DNA of 64,000 nucleotides from JAWKIW01 sp046331175 (GTDB lineage: Bacteria; Actinomycetota; Acidimicrobiia; Acidimicrobiales; Acidimicrobilacustridaceae). The number at the start of each line of letters is the position of its first letter. The stretch's first letter is position 1. The notes beneath the pieces are model-generated. The model saw only the letters and a program-made list of their open reading frames with translations. It did no database searches and had not been told where the DNA came from. The stretch spans positions 70,165 to 134,164 of the forward strand of contig JAXLRI010000016.1 of assembly GCA_046331175.1 (NCBI GenBank). Reading direction: 5' to 3'. This document shows positions 15,235-25,173 of this stretch, piece by piece. The position numbers and the translations under genes are program-made.

Positions 15235-15594
15235 GTGCCCTGGGAGCCCCTGCCGTCCGCCGCCGACGACGACCCCACCCCCATCTCCCCCACCCTCGAC
15301 CGCCTGGTGCGCCACCTCGGCGGGTCGTCGACCTCGACCCTGCAGCAGGTCTTCGGCCGCTGGCCCGAGCTCGTGGGGGAGCAGGTGGCGGTCCACAGCC
15401 GTCCGGTGCGGCTGCGCGACGGCGTCCTCTCGCTGGTCGTCGACGAGCCGGCCTGGGCCACCCAGCTGCGCCTCCTCGAGGCCCAGCTGCTGACCCGCCT
15501 CGACGCCGTGCTGGGGCCCGGCACGGTCACCGGCCTGCGGGTGCGGGTGGGCCCCCTGGAGGAGGCGTCGACGCCCCCGCGCGACGGCCGCTGA
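15235..15594 (+). CDS. dciA: DciA family protein (DUF721)
   Basis: 119 residues from GTG 15235. The DUF721 core runs about 20-105: LDRLVRHLGGSSTSTLQQVF, then RWPELVGEQVAVHSRPVRLRDG and LVVDEPAWATQLRLLEAQLL, with the conserved tryptophans. DciA is the helicase loader or operator in bacteria lacking DnaC, and in actinobacteria it is the standard gene between recF and gyrB. GACACT at 15223-15228 is 6 nt before the start, so a leaderless transcript is possible. Confidence 0.92.
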   Translation: MPWEPLPSAADDDPTPISPTLDRLVRHLGGSSTSTLQQVFGRWPELVGEQVAVHSRPVRLRDGVLSLVVDEPAWATQLRLLEAQLLTRLDAVLGPGTVTGLRVRVGPLEEASTPPRDGR

Positions 15595-15675
15595 GCGGCC
15601 CGCCGGACGGCCCGCCGGGGGGCCGGTGCCGGCCGACGAGCGCCGTCGGCATGAACCGGATCGCCACCCCCCTCT

Positions 15676-15776
15676 GGTACACTGCCCAGGTCGTCGTTCC
15701 GGCCCCTGACCTGCACTTTTGCCCGGGCGGGAAGCACGGAGGCGACCTCGACCCGAGGGGATGGAACCGGGTCGCC
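15676..15776 (+). promoter_or_regulatory. gyrB promoter and leader
   Basis: TGGTACACT (15675-15683) looks like an extended -10 element; no good -35 is seen. It would give a leader of about 120 nt. Within it GGCGACC (15741-15747) can pair with GGTCGCC (15770-15776). Whether expression responds to supercoiling cannot be told from sequence. Confidence 0.5.
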
Positions 15777-15810
15777 ACCGACCGCTCCGCAGCACCAGGG
15801 ACCACCGCGC

Positions 15811-17754
15811 TTGGCAACCCAGACCGACACCTACGACGCCAGTGCCATCGTCGCCCTCGAGGGCCTCGAGCACGTCCGGAAGCGACCGGGCATGTACATC
15901 GGCTCCACCGGCGTCACCGGCCTGCACCACCTCGTCTACGAGGTCGTCGACAACAGCGTCGACGAGGCCATGGCCGGCTACTGCAGCCGCATCGACATCT
16001 CCTTGCTCCCCGACGGCGGCTGCGAGGTCGTCGACGACGGGCGCGGCATCCCGGTCGATCCCATGAAGGACCCCAAGCTCAAGGGCATGCCGGCCGTGCA
16101 GGCCGTGCTGTCCCAGCTCAACACCGGCGGCAAGTTCGAGGGCAAGGGCTACAAGGTCTCCGGCGGTCTCCACGGCGTGGGCGTGTCGGTGGTCAACGCC
16201 CTGTCGATCCGCATGGAGTGCGAGGTCGACAGCGGCGGCAAGCGCTACTACCTCGACTTCGAGAAGGGCGGCCGGCTCAAGACCAAGCTCAAGGTCCTGA
16301 AGGACGCGCCCCGCAACCGCACCGGCACCACCATCCGGTTCTGGCCCGACCCCGCGGTGTTCACCGAGACCACCGAGTTCCGCGCCCAGACGCTCGTCGA
16401 GCGGCTCCAGATGATGGCCTTCCTCAACAAGGGCCTCGAGATCCGCTTCGCCGACAAGCGCCCCGGCGCCGAGGTCGAGCCGGTGGTCTTCAAGTACGCG
16501 GGCGGCATCTCCGACTTCGTGAAGCACATCAACTCCACGAAGGACGCCCTGTTCAACCGGGTCGGCTACTTCGAGGGCAGCGACGACGAGCAAGAGGTCG
16601 AGGTCGCCTTCCAGTGGAACACCGGCTTCAACGCCGACGGGCTCCACTCCTTCGCCAACGGCATCGCCACCCGCGGAGGGGGCATGCACGAAGAGGGCTT
16701 CCGCACCGCCCTCACCACCGTCCTCAACAAGTACGCCCGGGCCACCAACCCGCCGCTGCTCAAGGAGAAGGACGAGAACCTCACCGGCGAGGACATCCGC
16801 GAGGGCCTCACCGCCATCATCAGCGTGCGGCTGCGCGAGCCGCAGTTCGAGGGCCAGACCAAGGACAAGCTCGGCAACGTCTCCATGCGCAGCCTCGTGC
16901 AGAAGACGACCAACGAGAAGCTCACCGACTGGTTCAACGAGCACCCGTCCGAGGCCAAGAAGGTGGTCACCAAGGCCATCCAGGCGTCACGAGCCCGGCA
17001 GGCCGCCCGCAAGGCGCGCGACACCATCCGCCGGAAGTCCGCGCTCGAGGGCGCCGGCATGCCCGACAAGCTCAAGGACTGCGCCACGCGCAACCCCGAC
17101 GAGGCCGAGCTGTTCATCGTCGAGGGCGACTCCGCCGGCGGCTCCGCCACCCAGGCGCGCGACCCCCGCACCCAGGCCATCCTGCCGATCCGCGGCAAGA
17201 TCCTGAACGTCGAGCGGGCCCGCATCGACCAGATGCTGAAGAACGCCGAGATCCAGACGCTCATCTCGGCCATCGGGGCCGGCGTCGGCGAGGAGTTCGA
17301 CGTCGCCAAGAACCGCTACGGCAAGGTCATCATCATGTGCGACGCCGACGTCGACGGCGCCCACATCCGCACCCTGCTGCTCACCTTCTTCTTCCGCCAG
17401 ATGAAGGCGCTGGTCGAGCACAGCCACATCTACATCGCCCAGCCGCCGCTGTACTCCACGGTGGTGGGCCGCGAGAAGGTCTACCTGAAGGACGACCCGG
17501 CCAAGGACCGCTTCCTCGCCGAGCACCCCAACCACCGCAAGGAGTTCCAGCGGCTGAAGGGCCTCGGCGAGATGGACTGGCAGGAGCTGGGCGAGACCAC
17601 CATGGACCCCGAGAAGCGCACGCTGCTGCAGGTGTCGGTCGAGCAGGCCGCCATCGCCGACGAGGTCTTCTCGGTGCTCATGGGCGAGGACGTCGAGTCC
17701 CGCAAGCACTTCATCCAGACCAACGCCAAAGACGTCCGCTTCCTCGACATCTGA
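15811..17754 (+). CDS. gyrB: DNA gyrase subunit B
   Basis: 647 residues with a TTG start at 15811 (ATQTDTYDASAIVALEGLEH follows). ATPase domain: VRKRPGMYIGST, EVVDNSVDEAMAGYC, and the lid GGLHGVGVSVVNALS. TOPRIM domain: FIVEGDSAGGSA, PIRGKILNVE and the metal-binding IMCDADVDGAHI. It ends RKHFIQTNAKDVRFLDI. With GyrA it introduces negative supercoils. The length is that of short actinobacterial/Gram-positive GyrB without the proteobacterial insert. gyrA begins 12 nt downstream. Confidence 0.98.
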   Translation: MATQTDTYDASAIVALEGLEHVRKRPGMYIGSTGVTGLHHLVYEVVDNSVDEAMAGYCSRIDISLLPDGGCEVVDDGRGIPVDPMKDPKLKGMPAVQAVLSQLNTGGKFEGKGYKVSGGLHGVGVSVVNALSIRMECEVDSGGKRYYLDFEKGGRLKTKLKVLKDAPRNRTGTTIRFWPDPAVFTETTEFRAQTLVERLQMMAFLNKGLEIRFADKRPGAEVEPVVFKYAGGISDFVKHINSTKDALFNRVGYFEGSDDEQEVEVAFQWNTGFNADGLHSFANGIATRGGGMHEEGFRTALTTVLNKYARATNPPLLKEKDENLTGEDIREGLTAIISVRLREPQFEGQTKDKLGNVSMRSLVQKTTNEKLTDWFNEHPSEAKKVVTKAIQASRARQAARKARDTIRRKSALEGAGMPDKLKDCATRNPDEAELFIVEGDSAGGSATQARDPRTQAILPIRGKILNVERARIDQMLKNAEIQTLISAIGAGVGEEFDVAKNRYGKVIIMCDADVDGAHIRTLLLTFFFRQMKALVEHSHIYIAQPPLYSTVVGREKVYLKDDPAKDRFLAEHPNHRKEFQRLKGLGEMDWQELGETTMDPEKRTLLQVSVEQAAIADEVFSVLMGEDVESRKHFIQTNAKDVRFLDI

Positions 17755-17766
17755 TCGGATCCCGCC

Positions 17767-20247
<2,481 letters not shown>

Positions 20248-20249
20248 CG

Positions 20250-20831
20250 GTGACCACCTCGCCGGGCCTGCGCCCGGCCGCCGGCGCCGCCGGCCGCGAT
20301 CCCCTCGTGACGTCCCCATCGGTCGGTGCCGGGCGCGCCCCCACCACCGGTCCGTCCGAGGAGCCCGCCGTGCCCACCCGTCCCGTCCCCCCATCTCCTG
20401 CCCCCGCGTCGTCGCGACCGGTGGCGCCCCCCACCGGCCGTCCTGCCTCCGACCCCGTGCCCGCCCGTGGCCCTCTCCCCGGACCATGGCGCTGCTCACG
20501 CCGCCGGGCGTCGGGCGACCGGCCCGGACGCGGCGGTGACGGCGGGCAGGCGACGCCCCTGGTGGCGCTGCTCGTGCTGCTGGCCTGCGGCGTGGTCCTG
20601 CTCGTCGCCCACCTCGGTCACGCCGCCGACACCCGGGCCCGGGCCCAGGCGGCCGCCGACGCGGCTGCGCTGGCGGGGGCCGTCGACGGTGAGGCCGCTG
20701 CCCGGGCGGTGGCGGCGGCCAACGGGGCCGAGGTCGAGGCGGTGGGCCGTCAGGCCGGGGACGCCTGGGTGCGCGTCCGGGTCGGCCGGGCCACGGCCGA
20801 GGCCCGGGCGCGGGCCGGCTGGGGTTCCTGA
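20250..20831 (+). CDS. Putative TadE/TadG-like secreted membrane protein
   Basis: Frame open from GTG 20250, 2 nt after gyrA, for 193 residues. The first 85 or so are Pro/Arg-rich and may not be translated; GTG 20307 and 20370 are other starts. The convincing part is the C-terminal 100 residues: GGDGGQATPLVALLVLLACG, one membrane helix, then HAADTRARAQAAADAAALAGA, the pattern of TadE/TadG-like Flp pilus pseudopilins (an RG.AT before a hydrophobic helix, then an Ala-rich amphipathic helix). This gene does not belong to the usual gyrA-DUF3566 order. Function unknown. Confidence 0.6.
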   Translation: MTTSPGLRPAAGAAGRDPLVTSPSVGAGRAPTTGPSEEPAVPTRPVPPSPAPASSRPVAPPTGRPASDPVPARGPLPGPWRCSRRRASGDRPGRGGDGGQATPLVALLVLLACGVVLLVAHLGHAADTRARAQAAADAAALAGAVDGEAAARAVAAANGAEVEAVGRQAGDAWVRVRVGRATAEARARAGWGS

Positions 20832-20925
20832 GCCGCAGCGGGCCGGTTCGTCGACCGGCCGGAAGAGGGGCGTCGGCGGGGGCCCGTCTGTCGGCGGCGC
20901 GGCTCCATCCCGTACACTTCTCGCC

Positions 20926-21741
20926 GTGTCAGCCCCCGAGCCACGCCTGCCGGGCGCCGAACCGCGGGCAGCGGCCGACCCCTCCACCGCGGCGGTCGAC
21001 CAGCCCCCTCGCGTGGCGGTGGTGCCCACCACGGCGCCGGGCGACGACGACCTGTTCGGGGAGATGAGCGAGCCGGCCCCCGCGCCCCGCCGAGCGGTGG
21101 CGCCGGTGGTGACCACCCCTCCGGTCGTGGCGGCGGCCCCGGTCGCCCCGGTCACCGCGGCCCCGGCGGCGGTCGCCGTCGCGGAGGTCGACCACGACGA
21201 CGAGCTCGACGAGCTCGACGAGATCGAGGTCCCGACCGGGTGGCGCGGCCGTCCCAAGGGCAAGCTCAAGGCCCGGCGGGTGCGCCGGGTGGTGCGCTAC
21301 GTCTCGCCGTGGTCGGTGTTCAAGGTCTCGCTGCTCTTCTCGGTGTGCCTGTGGCTGATCCTGATGGTCGCCGGCGTCATCCTGTGGCAGGGCGCCGAGG
21401 GCTCGGGCATGGTCGCCAACATCGAGAAGTTCCTGGCCAAGCTGCTCGCCGAGCAGTCCTTCACCATCGACGGGCGCGAGCTGTTCCGGGCCACCGCCAT
21501 CGCCGGGGTGATGCTGGTGTTCGCCGGCAGCGCCTTCAGCGTCCTGCTCGCCCTGCTGTTCAACGTGATCTCCGACATCACCGGCGGCATCCGCTTCACC
21601 GTCCTCGAGCTCGAGGACGCCGTGCGCGAGGTGAAGGTGCCGGCGGCCGAGCCGGTGCGGGCCAGCTCGCCCACCATGCCGGCGGCGGCGCCGCCGGTGG
21701 CGCGCGGCCCGGTGCTGGCCCCGCCTTCGGCCGGCGGCTGA
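20926..21741 (+). CDS. DUF3566 transmembrane protein
   Basis: 271 residues from GTG 20926. TACACT at 20913-20918 plus 7 nt precedes the start, so the mRNA is probably leaderless. Residues 1-105 are disordered Pro/Ala/acid-rich. The DUF3566 domain starts at about 120 (RRVRRVVRYVSPWSVFKVSL) and has two helices, SLLFSVCLWLILMVAGVILW and FRATAIAGVMLVFAGSAFSV, with the conserved FNVISDITGGIRFTVLE end. This is the counterpart of mycobacterial Rv0007, always near gyrA and tRNA-Ile. A division or envelope role is suspected in the family. Confidence 0.92.
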   Translation: MSAPEPRLPGAEPRAAADPSTAAVDQPPRVAVVPTTAPGDDDLFGEMSEPAPAPRRAVAPVVTTPPVVAAAPVAPVTAAPAAVAVAEVDHDDELDELDEIEVPTGWRGRPKGKLKARRVRRVVRYVSPWSVFKVSLLFSVCLWLILMVAGVILWQGAEGSGMVANIEKFLAKLLAEQSFTIDGRELFRATAIAGVMLVFAGSAFSVLLALLFNVISDITGGIRFTVLELEDAVREVKVPAAEPVRASSPTMPAAAPPVARGPVLAPPSAGG

Positions 21742-21854
21742 GCCCCCGTCGTCCCCCAGCACCGCCATCGTCGCGGGTGCGCGCGTCGCCGGGGTGCGGC
21801 CCGGATCGGTTTGGCCGCCTGCGACGGGCAGACGGTAGGGTTTCGCCTCTCACC

Positions 21855-21928
<74 letters not shown>

Positions 21929-22072
21929 CGCTTGGCCCGGTCCGCTGCTCGGGATCCGGTGCCCGCTCGGTGAGCACGGTGCGCGACCGGGTCGGTGCCC
22001 TGCTCCTCGGCCGGTCGCCTGGTCACCGGGTCGGTCGCTCCCGGGCCCGCGTGTCCGCCGACGGGAGGCCCC

Positions 22073-22210
22073 ATGAAGATGCTGCGACGTGCCATGGTGG
22101 CCATCGGCCTCGCCGGCCTGATCGCCGCCGTCCTGCGGCTGCGCGGCTCGGGGGGCACCCCGCCGCGCGACGGCGGGTGGCGCGAGCTCGAGGGACCCGA
22201 CCTGCGATGA
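22073..22210 (+). CDS. Small hydrophobic protein, 45 residues
   Basis: ATG 22073 has a good ribosome site (GGGAGG, 4 nt spacing). The product starts MKMLRRAMVAIGLAGLIAAV: a basic N-terminus and a single membrane helix, then a short polar tail (PPRDGGWRELEGPDLR). It could be a membrane anchor or signal-anchor peptide. No family recognised. The TGA stop overlaps the ATG of the 12-codon frame that links it to the dehydrogenase gene. Confidence 0.55.
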   Translation: MKMLRRAMVAIGLAGLIAAVLRLRGSGGTPPRDGGWRELEGPDLR

Positions 22211-22245
22211 CCACCGCACCTGCACCGGCCCGGGGTCGGACCTGA
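22207..22245 (+). CDS. Possible 12-codon linking ORF
   Basis: ATG 22207 overlaps the previous stop (ATGA), and its TGA at 22243-22245 overlaps the next start (TGATG at 22243-22247). The peptide would be MTTAPAPARGRT. It bridges the two flanking genes so that all three are start-stop coupled. It may serve only to relay ribosomes, or be chance. Confidence 0.3.
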   Translation: MTTAPAPARGRT

Positions 22246-23234
22246 TGCGCTTCCTGGTGCTCGGCGCCGGGGCGGTGGGCACCCGGCTGGCTCGCCAGCT
22301 GGCGTCCACCGAGGGGGTGGACGAGGTGCGCCTGCGCGACCCCGACGGTGCCCGGCTGGCGGCGGTGGCCGAGTCGCTCGGCGCACCGGCCGTCCTCGAC
22401 GACGGTTCGGTCGACGCCCCGGCCGACGTCGATGTCGTCGTGCTCGCCGTGCCGGCTCGGCGCCACGGCCCGCTGGCCGGCACGTTCCTGCGCCGTGGCC
22501 TGCCCGTCGTCTCCACCGGCGACGCCGTCGAGGACGTGCGCGCCCTGCTCGACCTCGACGCCGAGGCGCGCGAGCGCGAGGTGCCGGTGGTGGTGGGCGC
22601 GGGCTTCGCGCCGGGGCTCACCTGCGTCCTGGCCCGCCACGCCGCCGACCAGCTCGACGCCGTCGACGAGGTGCACGTGGCCAAGTCCGGGACCGGTGGG
22701 CCGGCCTGTGCTCGCCACCACCACGCCGCGCTCGGCGGCCGGTCGGTCGACTGGAAGGACGGCGGGTGGATCACCCGACCGGGCGGGTCCGGTCGGGAGC
22801 TGTGCTGGTTCCCCGATCCGATCGGCGGCCAGGACTGCTACCGGGCGGCGCTGGCCGACGCCCTGGTCCTCGTCCCGGCCTTCCCCGGCGTGCAGCGGGT
22901 GACGGCTCGCGTGGCCGCCACCCGGCGCGACCGGCTCACCGCCCGCCTGCCGATGCTGTGGCCCACCCATCCCGAGGGCGGTCCCGGCGGCGTGCGGGTC
23001 GAGGTCCGGGGCCAGCGGGGGAGCGGGCGCGACGTCGTCGTCTACGGGGCCATGGACCGACCGGCCGTGGCGACCGGCGCGGTGGGCGCCCTCGCCGCCC
23101 TGCAGGTCGCCGCCGGCGAGGTGGCCCCGGGTGCCGCCGGGCTGGCGGCGACGGTCGACCCGGTCCCCTTCCTGGCCGAGCTGCGCCGGCGGGGGGTCCG
23201 GGCGGCGGTGTTCGAGGGCGACCTCGCGCCGTAG
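22245..23234 (+). CDS. Saccharopine dehydrogenase-like NAD(P)-binding protein
   Basis: 329 residues from ATG 22245. The N-terminal Rossmann fold has MRFLVLGAGAVGTRLARQLA and RDPDGARLAAVAESLG, then VDVVVLAVPARRHGPLAG. VVVGAGFAPGLTCVLARHAA resembles saccharopine dehydrogenase/homospermidine synthase-type catalytic domains. Residues 140-260 contain KSGTGGPACARHHHAAL and a GRELCWFPDPIGGQDCY segment that probably form a substrate pocket. Substrate unknown. Translation is probably coupled to the small upstream frames. Confidence 0.7.
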   Translation: MRFLVLGAGAVGTRLARQLASTEGVDEVRLRDPDGARLAAVAESLGAPAVLDDGSVDAPADVDVVVLAVPARRHGPLAGTFLRRGLPVVSTGDAVEDVRALLDLDAEAREREVPVVVGAGFAPGLTCVLARHAADQLDAVDEVHVAKSGTGGPACARHHHAALGGRSVDWKDGGWITRPGGSGRELCWFPDPIGGQDCYRAALADALVLVPAFPGVQRVTARVAATRRDRLTARLPMLWPTHPEGGPGGVRVEVRGQRGSGRDVVVYGAMDRPAVATGAVGALAALQVAAGEVAPGAAGLAATVDPVPFLAELRRRGVRAAVFEGDLAP

Positions 23235-23453
23235 CCGGCAGCGCGCGCCGCGCTGACGGAGCGCCGATCTCCACAGGCTGTGGACACGCACCGTGGTCGA
23301 GCGTGACGCACTTCACCACGGGCGGTGCCGAAACGCCCTGACCTGGGAAATTACATCGATGAAACTTCACCAGAGGGCGTGAGATTCCCCTAAAGTCCCG
23401 GCGCTGCGCCGACGAAACTGCGGTGGCGCGCGAGGTCAACCGGGGAGGGCGAT
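23235..23453. promoter_or_regulatory. Upstream region of the FliA/WhiG-class sigma gene
   Basis: 219 bp. At 23267-23287 ATCTCCACA and TGTGGACAC face each other across 3 nt; this may be a terminator-like dyad for the dehydrogenase gene or a pair of DnaA boxes. CGATGAAACTTC (23357-23368) and CGACGAAACTGC (23410-23421) are near-identical direct repeats 53 bp apart. TAAAG at 23391-23395 precedes GCCGACGAA at 23408 by 12 nt, reminiscent of the sigma-28 TAAA / GCCGATAA pair but with a spacer 2 nt short. GGGGAGGG at about 23442 is the ribosome site. Confidence 0.4.
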
Positions 23454-24314
23454 GTGACCAAGGCCAGCAGGGGCAAGGGCGATGCCCAGGAGCTGTCGCC
23501 GCTGATCGAGCAGCACCTGCCGCTCGTCAAGCACATCGTCTTCCAGGTGGCGGTGCACTTCCCGCGCCACGTCGACCGCGACGAGCTCGCCCGGGCCGGC
23601 GCGCTGGGGCTGGTCGAGGCGGCCCGCCGCTACGACGAGTCGCGGGGGGTGCCGTTCGAGCGGTTCGCCGCCCAGCGCATCCGCGGCGCCATCCTCGACG
23701 CCGTCCGGGCCGCCGACTGGGCGCCCCGCTCCGTGCGGACCCTCGCCCGCAAGCTCGAGTCGGTCGAGCAGCGGCTGGCCACCGAGCTCGGCCGCGTGCC
23801 GTCGGCGGTGGAGATGGCCCAGGCGCTGGGCATGACCCGCCAGGAGCTGTCCCGGCTGCAGGACCGCCTCTTCCGCTCCGTCGTGCTGGCCCTCGAGCAC
23901 GAGGTCACCGATGACACCGACGAGGACCTCACGCTCGTCGACGTGCTGTGCGATCGCAGCGCCGTCGAGCCGCTCGAGGAGCTCGAGACCCGCGAGCTGC
24001 ACGCCTACCTGCGCGATGCCGTCGGCCTGCTGCCCGAGCGCCAGCGCCTGGTCATCGTGGGCTACTTCCTCGAGGGGCGCACCAGCCAGGACCTCGCCCG
24101 CTTCCTCGGTGTCACCGAGTCCCGCGTGAGCCAGCTGCGGTCCGAGGCGCTGGCCATGCTCAAGGAGGGCATCGAGGCGCAGTACGCCGCCACCGCCCCC
24201 GCCGAGGTCGCGCCGCCGGCGGGCCGCGTCGCCCGCCGCAAGGCCAGCTACGCCGCGGCCATCGCCGAGGCGAGCCAGTGGCGCAACCGGCTGACCACGG
24301 TCAGCCGCGACTAG
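23454..24314 (+). CDS. RNA polymerase sigma factor, FliA/WhiG (sigma-28) class
   Basis: 286 residues from GTG 23454. Group 3 sigma factor with region 2 (LPLVKHIVFQVAVHFPRHVD, then GALGLVEAARRYDESRGVPF and FAAQRIRGAILDAVRAADW), region 3 (KLESVEQRLATELGRVPSAV, MAQALGMTRQELSRLQ) and region 4 (LLPERQRLVIVGYFLEGRTS, LARFLGVTESRVSQLRSEAL). This order and the RIRGAILD motif place it with FliA, WhiG and SigD. A 55-residue C-terminal extension after region 4 is unusual. No flagellar or sporulation gene is nearby, so its target regulon is open. Confidence 0.9.
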   Translation: MTKASRGKGDAQELSPLIEQHLPLVKHIVFQVAVHFPRHVDRDELARAGALGLVEAARRYDESRGVPFERFAAQRIRGAILDAVRAADWAPRSVRTLARKLESVEQRLATELGRVPSAVEMAQALGMTRQELSRLQDRLFRSVVLALEHEVTDDTDEDLTLVDVLCDRSAVEPLEELETRELHAYLRDAVGLLPERQRLVIVGYFLEGRTSQDLARFLGVTESRVSQLRSEALAMLKEGIEAQYAATAPAEVAPPAGRVARRKASYAAAIAEASQWRNRLTTVSRD

Positions 24315-24511
24315 GCCCACCTCGACGACCGCGGTCGGGCCCGCCCCACGGTCGGGCCCAGCGCCGCGCCCGGTGATCGTGGCCCGATCCCGGGTGGGGC
24401 GCTGCCGGCGCGCCGGCTACGTCGCGTGCCGGTGGCGGCGGTCGCGCGCGGGAGCGGCCTGGCGGCCCCACGTCGCGCGGGCCGTCCCGATTGCCACGTG
24501 CGGTGCAAGTG

Positions 24512-24527
24512 TGTAATCATGTAATCC
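24512..24527 (+). repeat. Two 8-bp direct repeats at a leaderless promoter
   Basis: TGTAATCA (24512-24519) and TGTAATCC (24520-24527) abut each other and the ATG at 24528. TTGCCA (24491-24496), 17 nt, TAATCA (24514-24519) reads as a promoter, so the repeats cover the -10 and transcription start. They suit an operator for the ribbon-helix-helix protein encoded just after. Confidence 0.6.
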
Positions 24528-25061
24528 ATGACGAAGACGGTGTGGTCACGGGACGAGGTGCAGGGGTGGTTCGCCGGTCGGCTGCCCGACGGCTGGTTCA
24601 CCGGTCCGCCGACGGTGTCGGCCGACCGCGACGAGCTGCTGGTCGTGGGCGAGCTCGCCGCGCCCGACCTCGGCGACGACCCCGGTGACGACGCCCGCCG
24701 GGTGGCCGAGGCGGCCCGGGTGAAGGGCTTCCGGGAGGACACGCGGGCCCAGCGCATGCGCATCGCCGACGAGGCCGAGCTGCTGTGGGGGCGCAAGGTC
24801 TCGTGGGGAGCCCGCTGTGGGGGGACCGAGGTGCTGTTCACCACCCAGAGCGTGCCGGTGATGAGTCGCCTGCGGCTCTCCGAGCGCCTGGTCCTCGACA
24901 CCCTGATCGACGCCGGCGTCGCCCGCAGCCGCAGCGAGGCCCTCGCCTGGTGCGTGCGCCTCGTCGGTCGCCACCAGGCCGACTGGATCGACCAGCTGCG
25001 CACCGCGATGGCCACCGTCGAGCAGGTCCGGGCCCAAGGCCCCGATCCCGACGCCGGCTGA
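24528..25061 (+). CDS. Protein with C-terminal ribbon-helix-helix domain
   Basis: 177 residues from ATG 24528, at the end of an operator-like repeat pair. Residues 1-108 are an unrecognised domain (VWSRDEVQGWFAGRLPDGWF, then DEAELLWGRKVSWGARCGGT). Residues about 111-148 match the ribbon-helix-helix pattern: strand SRLRLSER, helix LVLDTLIDAG, turn VARSRSEA, helix LAWCVRLVGR. Such proteins bind short direct repeats as dimers and often repress their own genes. A DNA-binding role is inferred. The stop codon lies inside the first unit of a 14-bp repeat array. Confidence 0.65.
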   Translation: MTKTVWSRDEVQGWFAGRLPDGWFTGPPTVSADRDELLVVGELAAPDLGDDPGDDARRVAEAARVKGFREDTRAQRMRIADEAELLWGRKVSWGARCGGTEVLFTTQSVPVMSRLRLSERLVLDTLIDAGVARSRSEALAWCVRLVGRHQADWIDQLRTAMATVEQVRAQGPDPDAG

Positions 25062-25113
25062 TCCGCAGCTGCTGATCCGCAGCGGTTGATCCCCACCGGC
25101 CGATCCGCACCGG
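25058..25113. repeat. Four 14-bp tandem repeats (GATCC-centred)
   Basis: Units at 25058-25071 CTGATCCGCAGCTG, 25072-25085 CTGATCCGCAGCGG, 25086-25099 TTGATCCCCACCGG and 25100-25113 CCGATCCGCACCGG share NNGATCCNCANCNG in strict 14-bp phase. They lie in the 3' region between two convergent genes, overlapping the stop of the first. Confidence 0.85.
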
Positions 25114-25173
25114 TGGGGCCCGCGGTCGCGACCGGATCCCGTCGTCGAGCCGACGATGCCGGCCGGTCGTCGC

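Noticed and set aside
15676..15810. Riboswitch in the gyrB leader
   Set aside because: Only a single 7-bp stem is visible; no conserved aptamer core was recognised.
21929..22072. tRNA-Ala expected after tRNA-Ile
   Set aside because: No cloverleaf or GGGGC..TGC anticodon arm could be read in this gap.
25058..25113. The 14-bp repeats as CRISPR or as a replication origin
   Set aside because: No spacers, no cas or plasmid rep gene, and oriC is clearly elsewhere. Kept only as an iteron-like array.
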